A stretch of 50,810 nucleotides of DNA from Gemmatimonadota bacterium (GCA_020344015.1 CP070812.1:2644656-2695465), one strand, 5' to 3'; positions 16,335-25,345 are shown, counted from the first letter of the stretch. Numbers and translations are program-made. Notes: generated by a model not told the origin, from the sequence alone.

Positions 16335-18272
16335 CTAGATGAGGGCGCGGCTGCGGTCCTCCTCGGCGACCTGTTCGATGAACTGGGCCACGGGGATGAC
16401 GAGCTGCTTCTGGTCGGCACCGCGCCGGCGGACGGCGACCGTACCGCCGTCGGCCTCGCGCTTGCCGACCACCGCCAGGTATGGAAGCTTCTGCAGCTCG
16501 CCGTCGCGGATCCGGTACGACAGGGTCTCGGAGCGGTTGTCGAGCTCGGCGCGCAGCCCTGCATCGAGGAGCGCCTGCTGAACCGCCCGGGCCGGCTCGT
16601 CCAGCTCGTCGGACACCGGGATGACCCCAACCTGCACCGGTGCGAGCCAGACGGGGAAGGCCCCGGCGAAGTGCTCGATCAAGCCACCGACGAAGCGCTC
16701 GAACGTACCGTATATCGCTCGGTGGATCATCGCCGGCCGGTGCTTCTGGTTGTCGGCCCCGACATAGTTGAGGTCGAACTTCTCTGGCAGGACGAAATCG
16801 AGCTGGATCGTCGAGCCCTGCCACTCGCGCCCGATGGCGTCGAGAAACTTCACGTCGATCTTCGGGCCGTAGAAGGCACCGCCGCCCACGTCGACGGCGT
16901 AGGTCAGTTCGCGCCGCTCGACGGCACTGCGCAACGCGTCCTCCGCTTCGTCCCAGACCTCGTCGGAGCCTATACGTTTCGCCGGCCGCGTGGAGAGGTC
17001 GAGGCGATAGCGCAGACCGAAGGTCCCGTAGATGTAGTCTGCGAGGTCGAGCATGGCGTAGATCTCGTCCTCGACCTGGTCGGGCCGACAGAAGATATGC
17101 GCATCGTCCATCGTCAGACCGCGGACGCGGAGCATGCCGTGCAGCGTGCCCGACTTCTCGTTGCGGTAGTCGCTGGCGATCTCGGCGTAGCGGACCGGGA
17201 GGTCACGGTAGCTGCGCTGCCGCGAGGCGTAGATCGCCATGTGGCCGGGACAGTTCATCGGCTTGACCCGATAGTTCTCCTTCTCACCCTCCATCTCCAT
17301 CGCGGGGAACATCACCTCCGAGTAGCCCTGGAGGTGTCCCGATCGCCGGAAGAGGGTCTCCCGCGAGATGTGAGGTGTGTAGACGAACTCGTAGCCGCGG
17401 CGCAGCAGTTCGTCTTCGAGGAATCGCCGCAACACGAACTGGATCATCGCACCCTTCGGGTGCCAGTGGATCAGCCCCGGTCCCACATCCTCCTGGATGC
17501 TGAACAGATCGAGCTCCTTGCCAAGCAGCCGGTGGTCGCGCCGTCGGGCCTCCTCGAGCCGCCGCAGGTGCTCTTCGAGATGCGAGTTCTCGAAGAAGCT
17601 GGTCCCGTAGATTCGCTGCAGCATCGGCCGCCGCTCATCGCCACGCCAATAGGCACCGGCTGCGTGCAGGACCTTGTAGTTGCCGACCCGACCGGTGGAC
17701 GGCAGGTGCGGGCCACGGCAAAGGTCGAGGAAATCGCCGTCGCGATAGACGGAGATGACATCGCCCTCCTCGATTTCCTCCAGCCGCTCGAGCTTGTAGG
17801 GGTCGTCGGAGAACAGTTGTTGCGCTTCACCGCGCTCGACTTCGCGGCGCTCGAAGTCTTGATCGGCGGCGACAATCTCCGCCATGCGCGCCTCGATTCG
17901 CTCGAGGTCCTCCGGGGTGAAGGGCTGCTCGACATCAAAGTCGTAGTAGAAGCCCTCGGCGATCGGCGGGCCGAAGCCGATCCCCGCGTTCGGCCACAGA
18001 CTGCGCACCGCCGTGGCCAGAACGTGGGCCGCCGAGTGGCGGAGGACGTAAAGCGAATCCTCGTCGCCATCGTCCTCGAATAGGAAGCGGATCTTGCCGG
18101 GCCGCGTGATGGGCCGTGTGAGATCTATGATCTCGTCATCCAACTTCGCCGCGATCGCTTTCGCCGCGAGGTCACCGTCGACCTGCTCCGCCAGCTCGCG
18201 GGCCGAGATACCGTGCTCGACCTCTACCTCGGAGCCGTCCTGGAGCACCAGCTTCAACTTTCCCGCGCTCAC
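16335..18272 (-). CDS. thrS: Threonine-tRNA ligase
   Basis: This enzyme charges tRNA-Thr and edits Ser-tRNA-Thr. The 645-residue protein has an N-terminal TGS domain (about 1-65). The editing domain contains LRHSAAHVLATAV, and the class II catalytic core includes MNCPGHMAIYASRQRSYRDLP and the zinc-binding His/Cys positions. The C-terminal anticodon-binding domain begins near VWLAPVQVGVIPVSDE. The leader has a TTGACA promoter and a strong terminator-like hairpin before the ATG, so expression is probably attenuated. Confidence 0.98.
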   Translation of the reverse strand: MSAGKLKLVLQDGSEVEVEHGISARELAEQVDGDLAAKAIAAKLDDEIIDLTRPITRPGKIRFLFEDDGDEDSLYVLRHSAAHVLATAVRSLWPNAGIGFGPPIAEGFYYDFDVEQPFTPEDLERIEARMAEIVAADQDFERREVERGEAQQLFSDDPYKLERLEEIEEGDVISVYRDGDFLDLCRGPHLPSTGRVGNYKVLHAAGAYWRGDERRPMLQRIYGTSFFENSHLEEHLRRLEEARRRDHRLLGKELDLFSIQEDVGPGLIHWHPKGAMIQFVLRRFLEDELLRRGYEFVYTPHISRETLFRRSGHLQGYSEVMFPAMEMEGEKENYRVKPMNCPGHMAIYASRQRSYRDLPVRYAEIASDYRNEKSGTLHGMLRVRGLTMDDAHIFCRPDQVEDEIYAMLDLADYIYGTFGLRYRLDLSTRPAKRIGSDEVWDEAEDALRSAVERRELTYAVDVGGGAFYGPKIDVKFLDAIGREWQGSTIQLDFVLPEKFDLNYVGADNQKHRPAMIHRAIYGTFERFVGGLIEHFAGAFPVWLAPVQVGVIPVSDELDEPARAVQQALLDAGLRAELDNRSETLSYRIRDGELQKLPYLAVVGKREADGGTVAVRRRGADQKQLVIPVAQFIEQVAEEDRSRALI

Positions 18273-18293
18273 TTTGACTCACCGGGTCTGGGT

Positions 18294-18330
18294 AAAAAGT
18301 CGGGGCGCCACGGATACGTCCGGGGCGCCC
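18294..18330 (-). terminator. Attenuator-like hairpin in the thrS leader
   Basis: On the minus strand, stem GGGCGCC/GGCGCCC continues through a single mismatch into CGGA-CGTA-TCCG. It is followed 4 nt later by TTTTT. It lies between the thrS promoter and its start codon, the place expected for a regulated terminator. No T-box consensus was seen. Confidence 0.65.
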
Positions 18331-18347
18331 GCACCGTCGTAATCTCT

Positions 18348-18376
18348 TATTCTGCTAGGGAATTGTGAAGTGTCAA
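18348..18376 (-). promoter_or_regulatory. Promoter of thrS
   Basis: TTGACA (18371-18376) and AGAATA (18348-18353) are separated by 17 bp. The -35 lies only 10 bp from the left arm of the dispersed repeat copy at 18387. Confidence 0.6.
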
Positions 18377-18386
18377 GGCGGAAGTC

Positions 18387-18577
18387 GTTGGGAATTCTCG
18401 AATCTCGATTCGGGGACCCGTGCAACAGGGGAGGTAGGGAGGTAAAGAAGGGACGGTGAAGCGAGCTCCGTACATTCCCCACCTCCCCGATCCCACGGAT
18501 TCCACGGATTCCACGGACTCTCGGCTCTTCCCTCCCCCGTTCCCCGAATCCCCGAATCCCCGAATCCCGAACTCCCA
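18387..18577. repeat. Dispersed inverted-arm repeat, copy A (degenerate)
   Basis: The left arm (18387-18448, 62 bp) matches the arms at 29955, 30411 (inverted), 50142 and 50225 (inverted). It contains GTTGGGAATTCTCGAAT, CGGGGACC and AGGGGAGGTAGGGAGGT. The right arm is decayed (about 18527-18577). It is expanded by tandem 9-bp units, ATTCCACGG (18500-18516) and CCCCGAATC (18542-18566). No gene lies between the arms. The 371-bp gap 18273-18643 otherwise holds only the thrS leader and promoter and the RBS of the next gene. Confidence 0.85.
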
Positions 18578-18643
18578 TCTTGTTCTGCCGATCGCCAGCT
18601 CCCATTCTTCCACCGACACCGGAAACGGCAACGGAGGTCCGAC

Positions 18644-19462
18644 ATGAAGGTGGCGTGCGCGCAGTTCCGTCATGAGGGTGATCGGGAGAAGAGCGTGGCC
18701 AAGGCGCTGGACTGGGTGGCGCGGGCGGCCGGCGATGGGGCCGACCTGATCGTCTTCCCCGAACTGGCATTCGATTTTTTCTTCCCACAGGTACGGGCCG
18801 ACGCCAGCTACTTCGACCTGGGTGAGCCAATCCCGGGTCCGACGACCGAACGCTTCCAAGCTGCCGCGGCGAAGAACGGCATCGTCACCGTCATCAATGT
18901 GTTCGAGCGCGCGGCGCCGGGACGGTACTATGACACGTCACCGGTGATCGATGCCGATGGTACGCTTCTCGGTGTCAGCCGCATGCACCACATCGCCGAA
19001 GAGCCGGGCTACAATGAAAAGTTCTACTACTGGCCGGGGGACGGCGGCTGGCCGGTATACGAGACCAAAGCCGGTCGCTTGGGCGTAGCTATCTGTTACG
19101 ACCGGCACTACCCCGAGCACTTCCGGGCTCTTGCGCTGGGTGGCGCGGAGGTCGTTGTTGTACCCACCGCGACATCGATGTCGGAGCAAGCGTTCCGCGA
19201 CGTCTGGGAGATCGAGATCCAGGCAGCTGCCGTAGCGAACCAAGTCTTTATCGCGGTGACGAACCGCGCCGGCCTCGACGGCGAGCTGCAGTTCTTCGGC
19301 GAAAGCTTCGTTGCCGGCCCAAACGGCATGATCGTCGCCAAGGCGGCGGCCGACGAAGAGGAGCTTTTGATCACCGAGATCGACCTCGGCGCGATAGAAG
19401 AGACGCGGCGACACGTGCCGTTCCTGCGAGACTTGCGCACCGACCTCTACGGAACGCGTTAG
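18644..19462 (+). CDS. Carbon-nitrogen hydrolase, N-carbamoylputrescine amidase-like
   Basis: A 272-residue member of the nitrilase superfamily. The catalytic triad is visible: Glu in LIVFPELAFDF, Lys in GYNEKFYYWPGD, Cys in GVAICYDRHYPEHFRALAL. The HHIAEEPGYNEKFYYWPGDGG region resembles N-carbamoylputrescine amidases (AguB), which make putrescine from arginine-derived N-carbamoylputrescine. No agmatine deiminase gene is nearby, so the substrate is uncertain. The RBS GGAGGT sits 6 bp before the ATG. The gene points away from thrS. Confidence 0.9.
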   Translation: MKVACAQFRHEGDREKSVAKALDWVARAAGDGADLIVFPELAFDFFFPQVRADASYFDLGEPIPGPTTERFQAAAAKNGIVTVINVFERAAPGRYYDTSPVIDADGTLLGVSRMHHIAEEPGYNEKFYYWPGDGGWPVYETKAGRLGVAICYDRHYPEHFRALALGGAEVVVVPTATSMSEQAFRDVWEIEIQAAAVANQVFIAVTNRAGLDGELQFFGESFVAGPNGMIVAKAAADEEELLITEIDLGAIEETRRHVPFLRDLRTDLYGTR

Positions 19463-19510
19463 CCGTGTGAGAGACGGACACCGCGGAATGGGCCCTTCCG
19501 CCTCAGCGGA

Positions 19511-19539
19511 TTGCGGATCGGCGGGAGACAGGCTACAAT
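19511..19539 (+). promoter_or_regulatory. Promoter of barrel protein 1
   Basis: TTGCGG (19511-19516) and TACAAT (19534-19539) are separated by 17 bp. This leaves a leader of about 100 nt before the ATG at 19647. Confidence 0.55.
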
Positions 19540-19646
19540 TGGGGGCCCCTGCGCAAAAGCACATAGTATCCCCTCTTACCCCCGCTGCCCAAGGTATTCG
19601 GACACCTCGACTTGCGTCCCCCGTCATGAAGTCGCGGAGGAATCTG

Positions 19647-20276
19647 ATGTTCCGCAGGCTCGTGCTGACAACCGCTCTGCTCGCCTCGCTTGCCGCTCCT
19701 CTGCAGGCGCAGACGCAGGTCGGCCTCTCCGCCTTTGCGGGCAGCTTTCTGCCGGTGGGCGAACTATTCGATGAGCTGCGACTGGCCGGGCAGATCATAG
19801 CAAACGTGAGCCAGGACCCGGGGTTGGCTATCGGCGGGCGCGTAACGGTGTGGATGTCGCGCTTCGCTATCGACGCGGAGGCGGGGTACGCGCTCTCGAA
19901 CGTCGACTTGCCGGAGTCGATTGTCGAGCTGGGCCTGGACAACAGCGCCTCTACCTTCGTCGGGTCGGTGAACGTGCTCTACGTGATCTTTCAAGCGCCG
20001 TTCAGCCCGCTTCGTATCTACGTGTCGGGCGGCGGCGGCCTGGTGAGCCGCAGCGGCGACTTCTTCGATCTCTTTCAGGGTACGACAGACGTTGCGGGGA
20101 CTTTGGGGATCGGCCTGCGCTTCGGCCTGGGACGTGCCACTCAGCTACGCTTCGACGTGCGTGACTACATCTCGTCGTTCGCGGCGACGCGCCGTGATGA
20201 GGAGTTCGATTCCCAGTTGCAGAACGATTTGATAGCGACGATAGGACTGGAGTTCGTATTCAGGCCTGTGGAGTAG
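19647..20276 (+). CDS. Small outer-membrane beta-barrel protein, paralogue 1
   Basis: A 209-residue protein whose signal peptide (MFRRLVLTTALLASLAAPLQA) leads into QTQVGLSAFAGSFLPVGEL. I chose the ATG at 19647 because GGAGGA stands 5 bp before it. The end carries a motif shared with the two other barrels in this region: RFDVRDYISSF, then FDSQLQNDLIATIGLEFVF. The alternating amphipathic strands and terminal F suggest an 8-strand OmpA/OmpW-like outer-membrane barrel. It is convergent with kinase 1, with stops 6 bp apart. Confidence 0.85.
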   Translation: MFRRLVLTTALLASLAAPLQAQTQVGLSAFAGSFLPVGELFDELRLAGQIIANVSQDPGLAIGGRVTVWMSRFAIDAEAGYALSNVDLPESIVELGLDNSASTFVGSVNVLYVIFQAPFSPLRIYVSGGGGLVSRSGDFFDLFQGTTDVAGTLGIGLRFGLGRATQLRFDVRDYISSFAATRRDEEFDSQLQNDLIATIGLEFVFRPVE

Positions 20277-20282
20277 TACCGC

Positions 20283-22298
20283 TCAGTACTCGACCCGCTC
20301 GAGGCGCCAGCCATCATCGGAGCGGGCAAAGAACATCTTCAACTGCAGATCGTGGCGGCGTTCTTCGCCGGTGCGGGCGAGGTTATACCTCATCATCTGC
20401 CTGGCCCGGACCTCGGCTGCGTCAAGGCTGATTTCCATGTCCTCCACTTCGAGGGTCACCGAAAGGTCCGTCGCGCGCTGGAACCAGACGTCGTACAGCT
20501 GGGTGTCCGCAGCGGGAATCGCCGCCTGGTAGACCTCCTGTTCGAGGCGCGTCATGTCGCTCGCCTCGAGTGCCTCGCGGTAGCCCTCGATGAGCGCGGC
20601 GATGGCCTCGCGAGGCGGCAGGGGGGGCGCGTGCTCGCCGCCAGCCCCCTCTCCTACTCTGAGAGTATCACCGGCGGCCGGGTCCTCTCCGCTCTGGTCC
20701 GGTGGCTCGCCCGCGTCCTCGTCGCCCTCGGTCTGGGCTGCCGCCGCCGCGGCCAACTGCTCCAGCCGCAACACAGCCTGACCCTCGAGATCCTCGAAGT
20801 CGCTCCTGGCGGCGGCGAAGGCGAGGGCGGCTTCCGTGATGCCGATGCGTCCGGCCTCCAAATCGCTCTGGGCGCCGGCGAACACGCGCTCGACCTGGCT
20901 GAAACGCGCCGGGAAGATCGTGTCCGCCCCGGCAAGTTGGGCGGCTTCGCGGGCCTGCCGCGCCTCCACCCGGGCTTGCTCAGCCACGGCGCGTTCGCCG
21001 GCCAACTCGTCTCGGCTGGCTACAGGCTCTGCCGGGCTCGTGGAAGCGCCCTCCTGCCGGCTGGCTGCGGGGCCGGCCTCGCTGGGCTCGACACTTGGGC
21101 CGCCGGCGGCCGTTGAGTCAGGCGCCAGGCCGCCAACATTCGACGGATCCTCCTCAGCGGGGATATTGATCTGGGCCAGACGGGGCTCGCCGCCGCCGGT
21201 CGACTGTTGCCAGAGGGCGAACCCTCCCACACCGAGTGCTAGCGCCATCACGCTCGCCGCCGCCAACCAAGAGGCACGGATCCGCCGTCGCGGCTCGCGC
21301 GGCCGGGCCACCGGCTCGCCCCAGGCAGCAGGCTTACCGGGCGAAGTACTCAGGGCCGCGAGCATCGCTTCCATGTTGGGGAAACGCTCGACCGGGCTCT
21401 TGCGGATCGCCCGGTCGATCACCGCGATGAGGTCGGCGGGAACATCGGCGCGAACGCCATCCAGCGGCTCCGGATATTCGTGCAGGTGCTTGTAGACGAT
21501 ACCTGCGAGCGAATCGGAGCTAAAGGGGAAACGGCCGGCCAGCATCTCATAGGCCACCAGGCCGAGAGAATACTGGTCGGAGCGGCCGTCGATCAGCTCC
21601 GCACCTTCGCACTGCTCGGGCGACATGAAGTAGGGCGTCCCCATCATGTCGCCGGGACGGGTGAGAGTCGTGGCCGCACCGAGCGCCTTGGCTATCCCGA
21701 AGTCGGTGAGCAGCAGCCGGCCGTCGCGGCTGCCCTCGAGAAGCATGTTCTCCGGCTTGATGTCGCGGTGTACGACCCCACGCCCGTGGGCGAAGGCGAG
21801 AGCGTCAGCTGCTTCCCGCACGTAGCGGCGGCAAAGCTCGACACTCAACTGCGGGGTCTGTTTCAGGATCTGCCGCAGGCTGGGGCCCGCCACGTACGGC
21901 ATGGTGAAGAAATGGAGGCCGGCTCGCTCCGAGACCTGATAGACGGCGACTATGTTGGGGTGGTTCAGCTTTCCGGCCGTACGCGCCTCGCGCTGGAACC
22001 GCTCGACTACCTCCGAGTGCTCGGACAGGTAAGGCGGCAGCACCTTGAGCGCCACGCGTCTGTCAAGGGCGAGCTCGTGCGCCAGGTACACACGTCCCAT
22101 ACCTCCGCGACCCAGCTCACGGATGATCTTGAACTCGCCCGCTGTCGCGGTTCTCAGCCTATCGAGCAGACCGGTGGGATCGGATGCCGATGAGGCCAGG
22201 AGGTCGTCCTCACCCGTCCCTGGCACCTGCTTTGCGCAGCGCGGGCAGACGAGGGTGTCGCTCGCCAGCTCGGTTTGACAGTGAGGACAGGTCTTCAT
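20283..22298 (-). CDS. Transmembrane Ser/Thr protein kinase 1 with zinc ribbon and C-terminal NTF2-like domain
   Basis: A 671-residue protein. The N-terminal zinc ribbon CPHC...CPRC is at residues 3-20. The Hanks-type kinase domain has GRGGMGRVYLAHE, VALKVL, HRDIKPENML, DFGIAKALG and GTPYFMSPEQ. A TM helix (SWLAAASVMALALGVGGFAL) lies near residue 350, followed by an acidic, Pro/Ala-rich periplasmic linker with a helical segment. The C-terminal 105 residues (IAALIEGYREALEASDM to DDGWRLERVEY) match the ends of the other two kinases here and look like an NTF2/SnoaL fold. The catalytic residues are intact, so it should be active. The ligand is unknown. The ATG at 22298 is preferred over the GTG codons before it. 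Confidence 0.92.
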   Translation of the reverse strand: MKTCPHCQTELASDTLVCPRCAKQVPGTGEDDLLASSASDPTGLLDRLRTATAGEFKIIRELGRGGMGRVYLAHELALDRRVALKVLPPYLSEHSEVVERFQREARTAGKLNHPNIVAVYQVSERAGLHFFTMPYVAGPSLRQILKQTPQLSVELCRRYVREAADALAFAHGRGVVHRDIKPENMLLEGSRDGRLLLTDFGIAKALGAATTLTRPGDMMGTPYFMSPEQCEGAELIDGRSDQYSLGLVAYEMLAGRFPFSSDSLAGIVYKHLHEYPEPLDGVRADVPADLIAVIDRAIRKSPVERFPNMEAMLAALSTSPGKPAAWGEPVARPREPRRRIRASWLAAASVMALALGVGGFALWQQSTGGGEPRLAQINIPAEEDPSNVGGLAPDSTAAGGPSVEPSEAGPAASRQEGASTSPAEPVASRDELAGERAVAEQARVEARQAREAAQLAGADTIFPARFSQVERVFAGAQSDLEAGRIGITEAALAFAAARSDFEDLEGQAVLRLEQLAAAAAAQTEGDEDAGEPPDQSGEDPAAGDTLRVGEGAGGEHAPPLPPREAIAALIEGYREALEASDMTRLEQEVYQAAIPAADTQLYDVWFQRATDLSVTLEVEDMEISLDAAEVRARQMMRYNLARTGEERRHDLQLKMFFARSDDGWRLERVEY

Positions 22299-22363
22299 CA
22301 CCACGTGCCGGATTTTGCGGACGCGCTACCGACGGGCTTGAGTCGCGGGGGAGAAGTGAAGCT

Positions 22364-22392
22364 AAGTTACCTGCTCTTAGGCAGTTCTACAA
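22364..22392 (-). promoter_or_regulatory. Promoter of kinase 1
   Basis: TTGTAG (22387-22392) and TAACTT (22364-22369) are separated by 17 bp in the gap after kinase 2, so kinase 1 can be expressed separately. Confidence 0.5.
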
Positions 22393-22414
22393 GCAGGAGG
22401 GGGAGTCTGAGCGA

Positions 22415-24388
22415 CTAGCGGCGGTCCAGCCGCACGAGTTGCCAGCCTGCGGGGCCCTCTTCGAGGGTCAGTCGCAGTTTGAGCGTGAAGTCTCTGCTCC
22501 GCCCCGTCCGTGCCAGCACGTAACGCATCTCGAAGTCGACATCTTCGAGCCTGAGGTCGCCCTGCAACCGGGTATCCCGGTTCCGCAGGCTTACCTGCAG
22601 GTCGTCGGCGTTGTCGAAGATCCGAGTCAGCAGTTCCAGATCCTCGGACGGCACCTCGCCACCGTAAAGCCGACCAAGCTCCTCGACGTCTTCGGTCTCC
22701 AAGGCGCGGCGGTAGCGCTCCACAACCATGTCCGCTGTGACGAGCTCGACCTCCGCCCGTGGGGAGACAGCTTCACCAGCCTCCGGCTGATCGGATCCAG
22801 GCTGCGCATCGCCTGCGGCAGTGCTATCGGGCGATTCCGGATCCGATCCTTCCGACACCTGGTCGCTGGCCGTCGACGCCTGATCGTCCGTCGGCGCGGG
22901 TGAGACCTCGGGCTCAACCGGCGGGGGCCGTTGGGGCGCGGCCCGCTCCTCGTTCTGAGCCGCCGCGGGCGTGGTCGTCGACCGATCCTCGCGAGTAGCC
23001 GGCTCGGATGCACGGCCGGACGCCTGCCGACCGGAGCCCGAGCCGGCCAGCCGCACTTGATCTCCGCCGGCCCGAGCCGGGGGACTCTCCGACCCGTCGT
23101 CCTCCGAGGTCACGGGCGGCGCCGGCGGCCCTTGGAGGTCTTCAGCGTCTCCCGCAGCGGCTAGCTCGACATCGACAAAGGTGACGCCGCCGGGATCGGC
23201 GCCCTCGTTCGCCGCTCGGCCCAAGGGCGGTCCGCTGCCAGAGACCGCGGCGACCCCCAAGTAGATGGCGAGCGTGGCGGCCGCACTGAGTGCCACTCGG
23301 CTCGTCCACTTCACCAGCCTGCGTCGTTTGTGCAACTTCAGCAGGCGATCGCGCATCCACACCGTTTTGGTGTTGACCGGGCTTCGCTTGCGGTCGCGGC
23401 CGCGCCTCACACCGTTCTTCCGTTCCACCGGCTTGCCACCCAGCATCGCGCGCGCGAACTCCTCAACCGTGTCGAAGCGTTCGTTCGGCGACTTGGAGAG
23501 TGCCCGGTGTATGGCGTCGCAGACGTGCTCGGGAAGATCCGGCCGTCGATCCTGAAGTGGCGAGGGATTCTCGTTGAGCTGCTTCATCAGGAGCTCGCGG
23601 AACCCGCCGCCACCGAAGGGATGCTCACCCGCCAGCATCTCGTAGGCGACCATAGCGAGGGAGTACTCGTCGCAGCGGCCGTCTATCTCGACATTATCCT
23701 CGAGTTGCTCCGGCGCCATGTAGTGCGGTGTGCCGATCATGTCGCCCGGCACCGTCAGCGACTCGGCGCCCAGCGCTTTAGCAAGCCCGAAATCGGTGAG
23801 CACCAGCCGGCCTGTCGTCTCCTCCAGCATCATGTTCTCGGGCTTCACATCCCGGTGAATCACGCCATGCTGGTGAGCGTAGGCGAGCCCCGAGGCGGCC
23901 TGCCGCAGGAACTCGAGTGCCTCTTCCAGCTCGAGCGCGCCATCCTCGTGTATGATCTCCCGGAAGCTGGCCCCTCTGACGAACGGCATGGTGAAGAACG
24001 AGAGCCCATCGCCCTGATAGACGGCGAAGACAGGTACGATGTGAGGATGGTTCAGCTGACCCGCGGTACGGGCCTCGTGCTGGAATCGCTTGACGATCTC
24101 AGGGTATTCGGCGAACAGCGGTGACAGGACTTTGACAGCGACTTGCCGATCGAGAGCGAGCTCTTGCGCGAGATAAACCCGCGCCATCCCGCCGTGGCCG
24201 ATCTCACCCAGGATCTCGAATTCGCCGCTGGTCGCCGCCCGCAGATGCTCGAGGAGCTCTTCGTGGATGGATGGCCGCTGCGCCGCGCCCAGGTAGAACT
24301 CGGGGGCCTGAGGCAGCGATCCGCACTCAGGGCACGTAGCGCCTTCGTGCGGCAGGCTAGCCGCGCAACGGAGACAGGATGTCGTCAT
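22415..24388 (-). CDS. Transmembrane Ser/Thr protein kinase 2 with zinc ribbon and C-terminal NTF2-like domain
   Basis: A 657-residue protein with the same plan as kinase 1. The zinc ribbon CLRC...CPEC is at residues 5-22. The kinase domain has GHGGMARVYLAQE, VAVKVL, HRDVKPENMMLE, DFGLAKALG and GTPHYMAPEQ. A basic juxtamembrane segment (RDRLLKLHKRRRLVKW) precedes a TM helix near 375-395. The periplasmic linker is long and disordered, rich in P/S/E/D. The C-terminal domain runs VVERYRRALETEDVEELG to GWQLVRLDRR and aligns with the same region of kinases 1 and 3. The start ATG follows AGGCGAG. It is divergent from barrel protein 2 across a 266-bp intergenic region. Confidence 0.92.
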   Translation of the reverse strand: MTTSCLRCAASLPHEGATCPECGSLPQAPEFYLGAAQRPSIHEELLEHLRAATSGEFEILGEIGHGGMARVYLAQELALDRQVAVKVLSPLFAEYPEIVKRFQHEARTAGQLNHPHIVPVFAVYQGDGLSFFTMPFVRGASFREIIHEDGALELEEALEFLRQAASGLAYAHQHGVIHRDVKPENMMLEETTGRLVLTDFGLAKALGAESLTVPGDMIGTPHYMAPEQLEDNVEIDGRCDEYSLAMVAYEMLAGEHPFGGGGFRELLMKQLNENPSPLQDRRPDLPEHVCDAIHRALSKSPNERFDTVEEFARAMLGGKPVERKNGVRRGRDRKRSPVNTKTVWMRDRLLKLHKRRRLVKWTSRVALSAAATLAIYLGVAAVSGSGPPLGRAANEGADPGGVTFVDVELAAAGDAEDLQGPPAPPVTSEDDGSESPPARAGGDQVRLAGSGSGRQASGRASEPATREDRSTTTPAAAQNEERAAPQRPPPVEPEVSPAPTDDQASTASDQVSEGSDPESPDSTAAGDAQPGSDQPEAGEAVSPRAEVELVTADMVVERYRRALETEDVEELGRLYGGEVPSEDLELLTRIFDNADDLQVSLRNRDTRLQGDLRLEDVDFEMRYVLARTGRSRDFTLKLRLTLEEGPAGWQLVRLDRR

Positions 24389-24450
24389 ACTCGCCTACAG
24401 CGGGGGAGCTATATACGGGGAGGTCGTAGGCTGGCACACAGGGGATTAGT

Positions 24451-24479
24451 AATTTACCACCTGCCGGTCGAGCCGGCAA
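24451..24479 (-). promoter_or_regulatory. Promoter of kinase 2
   Basis: TTGCCG (24474-24479) and TAAATT (24451-24456) are separated by 17 bp, 63 bp upstream of the ATG. Confidence 0.5.
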
Positions 24480-24525
24480 CGCCAAATGTTTCCACCCCAG
24501 GGGCGGCCACGGCTGGCGCTTTTCC

Positions 24526-24554
24526 TTGCGCAAAGGTCGGTATCTGCATAGCTT
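24526..24554 (+). promoter_or_regulatory. Promoter of barrel protein 2
   Basis: TTGCGC (24526-24531) and TAGCTT (24549-24554) are separated by 17 bp. It is divergent from the kinase 2 promoter, with 46 bp between the two -35 boxes. Confidence 0.5.
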
Positions 24555-24654
24555 AGCTCCCGACCCCTGCCTAGTTGGTCCCCTCCCCCATGTGCACCGG
24601 TTCCAGGGACCGTCTCTACCACAGTCTACATCACAGCAGCGAGAAAGATCCGTG

Positions 24655-25338
24655 ATGCGTACTACTCTGATCAGCGCCGCCCTTCTCATGCTCCTCGCCT
24701 GGCCCGGCTCTTCCGCCGCCCAGGACGAGAGGCTGACCACAATCACACCGTTCGTAGGGTTCTATCTCCCGACCTCGGATCTGGTGAACAACCAGGACCT
24801 GCCGGGGTTGCCGGGCCCGATCGATCCGGATGCCGTCAGCATTACCCAACAGAGCGGATTTGCCTTTGGGTTGCGGGCTAGCCGGACGCTGAGCGGCAGT
24901 CTGTGGCTGGAGGCCGAGTTCCAATACGCGATCAGCGATGTGAAGATCACAGCCACGCGCCGGGAGCCGCTACCCCAAGACAATTGGACAGGCGGCGGCC
25001 AGGTTATCACGCTGGGCGCCAACATCCTGTGGGAGATCTACCGAGCACCCTTCACCCCGTTCGGTATCCATCTTATCGGAGGCCTGGCGGCGGTGAATCG
25101 CGGCGGTGAGTTCTTCGATGAAAAGGGTTACTTCTTCGACGAGCCGCTCGAGGGCGGGACGACCATAGGGGTGATCGCGGGGCTCGGTGCCCGCTACGGC
25201 TTCAGCGGGCGCTTCGGCATCCGTCTAGACGTCCGCGACTACATCTCCAGCTACTCCCAGTCCGTGCCGAGCGGCGACTTCGACTCGGAGCTACAGAACG
25301 ACATCTGGATTACGGGCGGTATCGAGGTCACACTCTGA
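24655..25338 (+). CDS. Small outer-membrane beta-barrel protein, paralogue 2
   Basis: A 227-residue protein with a signal peptide (MRTTLISAALLMLLAWPG...SAAQ) and the mature start DERLTTITPFVGFYLPTSDL, parallel to GSFLP in paralogue 1. It ends IRLDVRDYISSYSQ, then FDSELQNDIWITGGIEVTL, the shared C-terminal signature. GAGAAAG stands before the GTG/ATG pair at 24652/24655. It is divergent from kinase 2 and convergent with the lipoprotein gene (7 bp between stops). It is probably an outer-membrane barrel; any partnership with kinase 2 is inferred from position only. Confidence 0.85.
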   Translation: MRTTLISAALLMLLAWPGSSAAQDERLTTITPFVGFYLPTSDLVNNQDLPGLPGPIDPDAVSITQQSGFAFGLRASRTLSGSLWLEAEFQYAISDVKITATRREPLPQDNWTGGGQVITLGANILWEIYRAPFTPFGIHLIGGLAAVNRGGEFFDEKGYFFDEPLEGGTTIGVIAGLGARYGFSGRFGIRLDVRDYISSYSQSVPSGDFDSELQNDIWITGGIEVTL

Positions 25339-25345
25339 GTTCGCT

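Noticed and set aside
16671..18083. Long plus-strand open frame opposite thrS (470 codons)
   Set aside because: It is a high-GC antisense shadow of thrS with no RBS and no protein-like pattern. Similar shadows lie opposite rny, pheT, groL and secD.
18273..18347. T-box riboswitch in the thrS leader
   Set aside because: The leader is under 80 nt, and I found no T-box sequence or specifier-loop architecture, only a terminator hairpin.
18491..18577. CRISPR-like array
   Set aside because: The units are 9-bp tandem repeats with no spacers and there are no cas genes; they belong to the decayed inverted-arm element.
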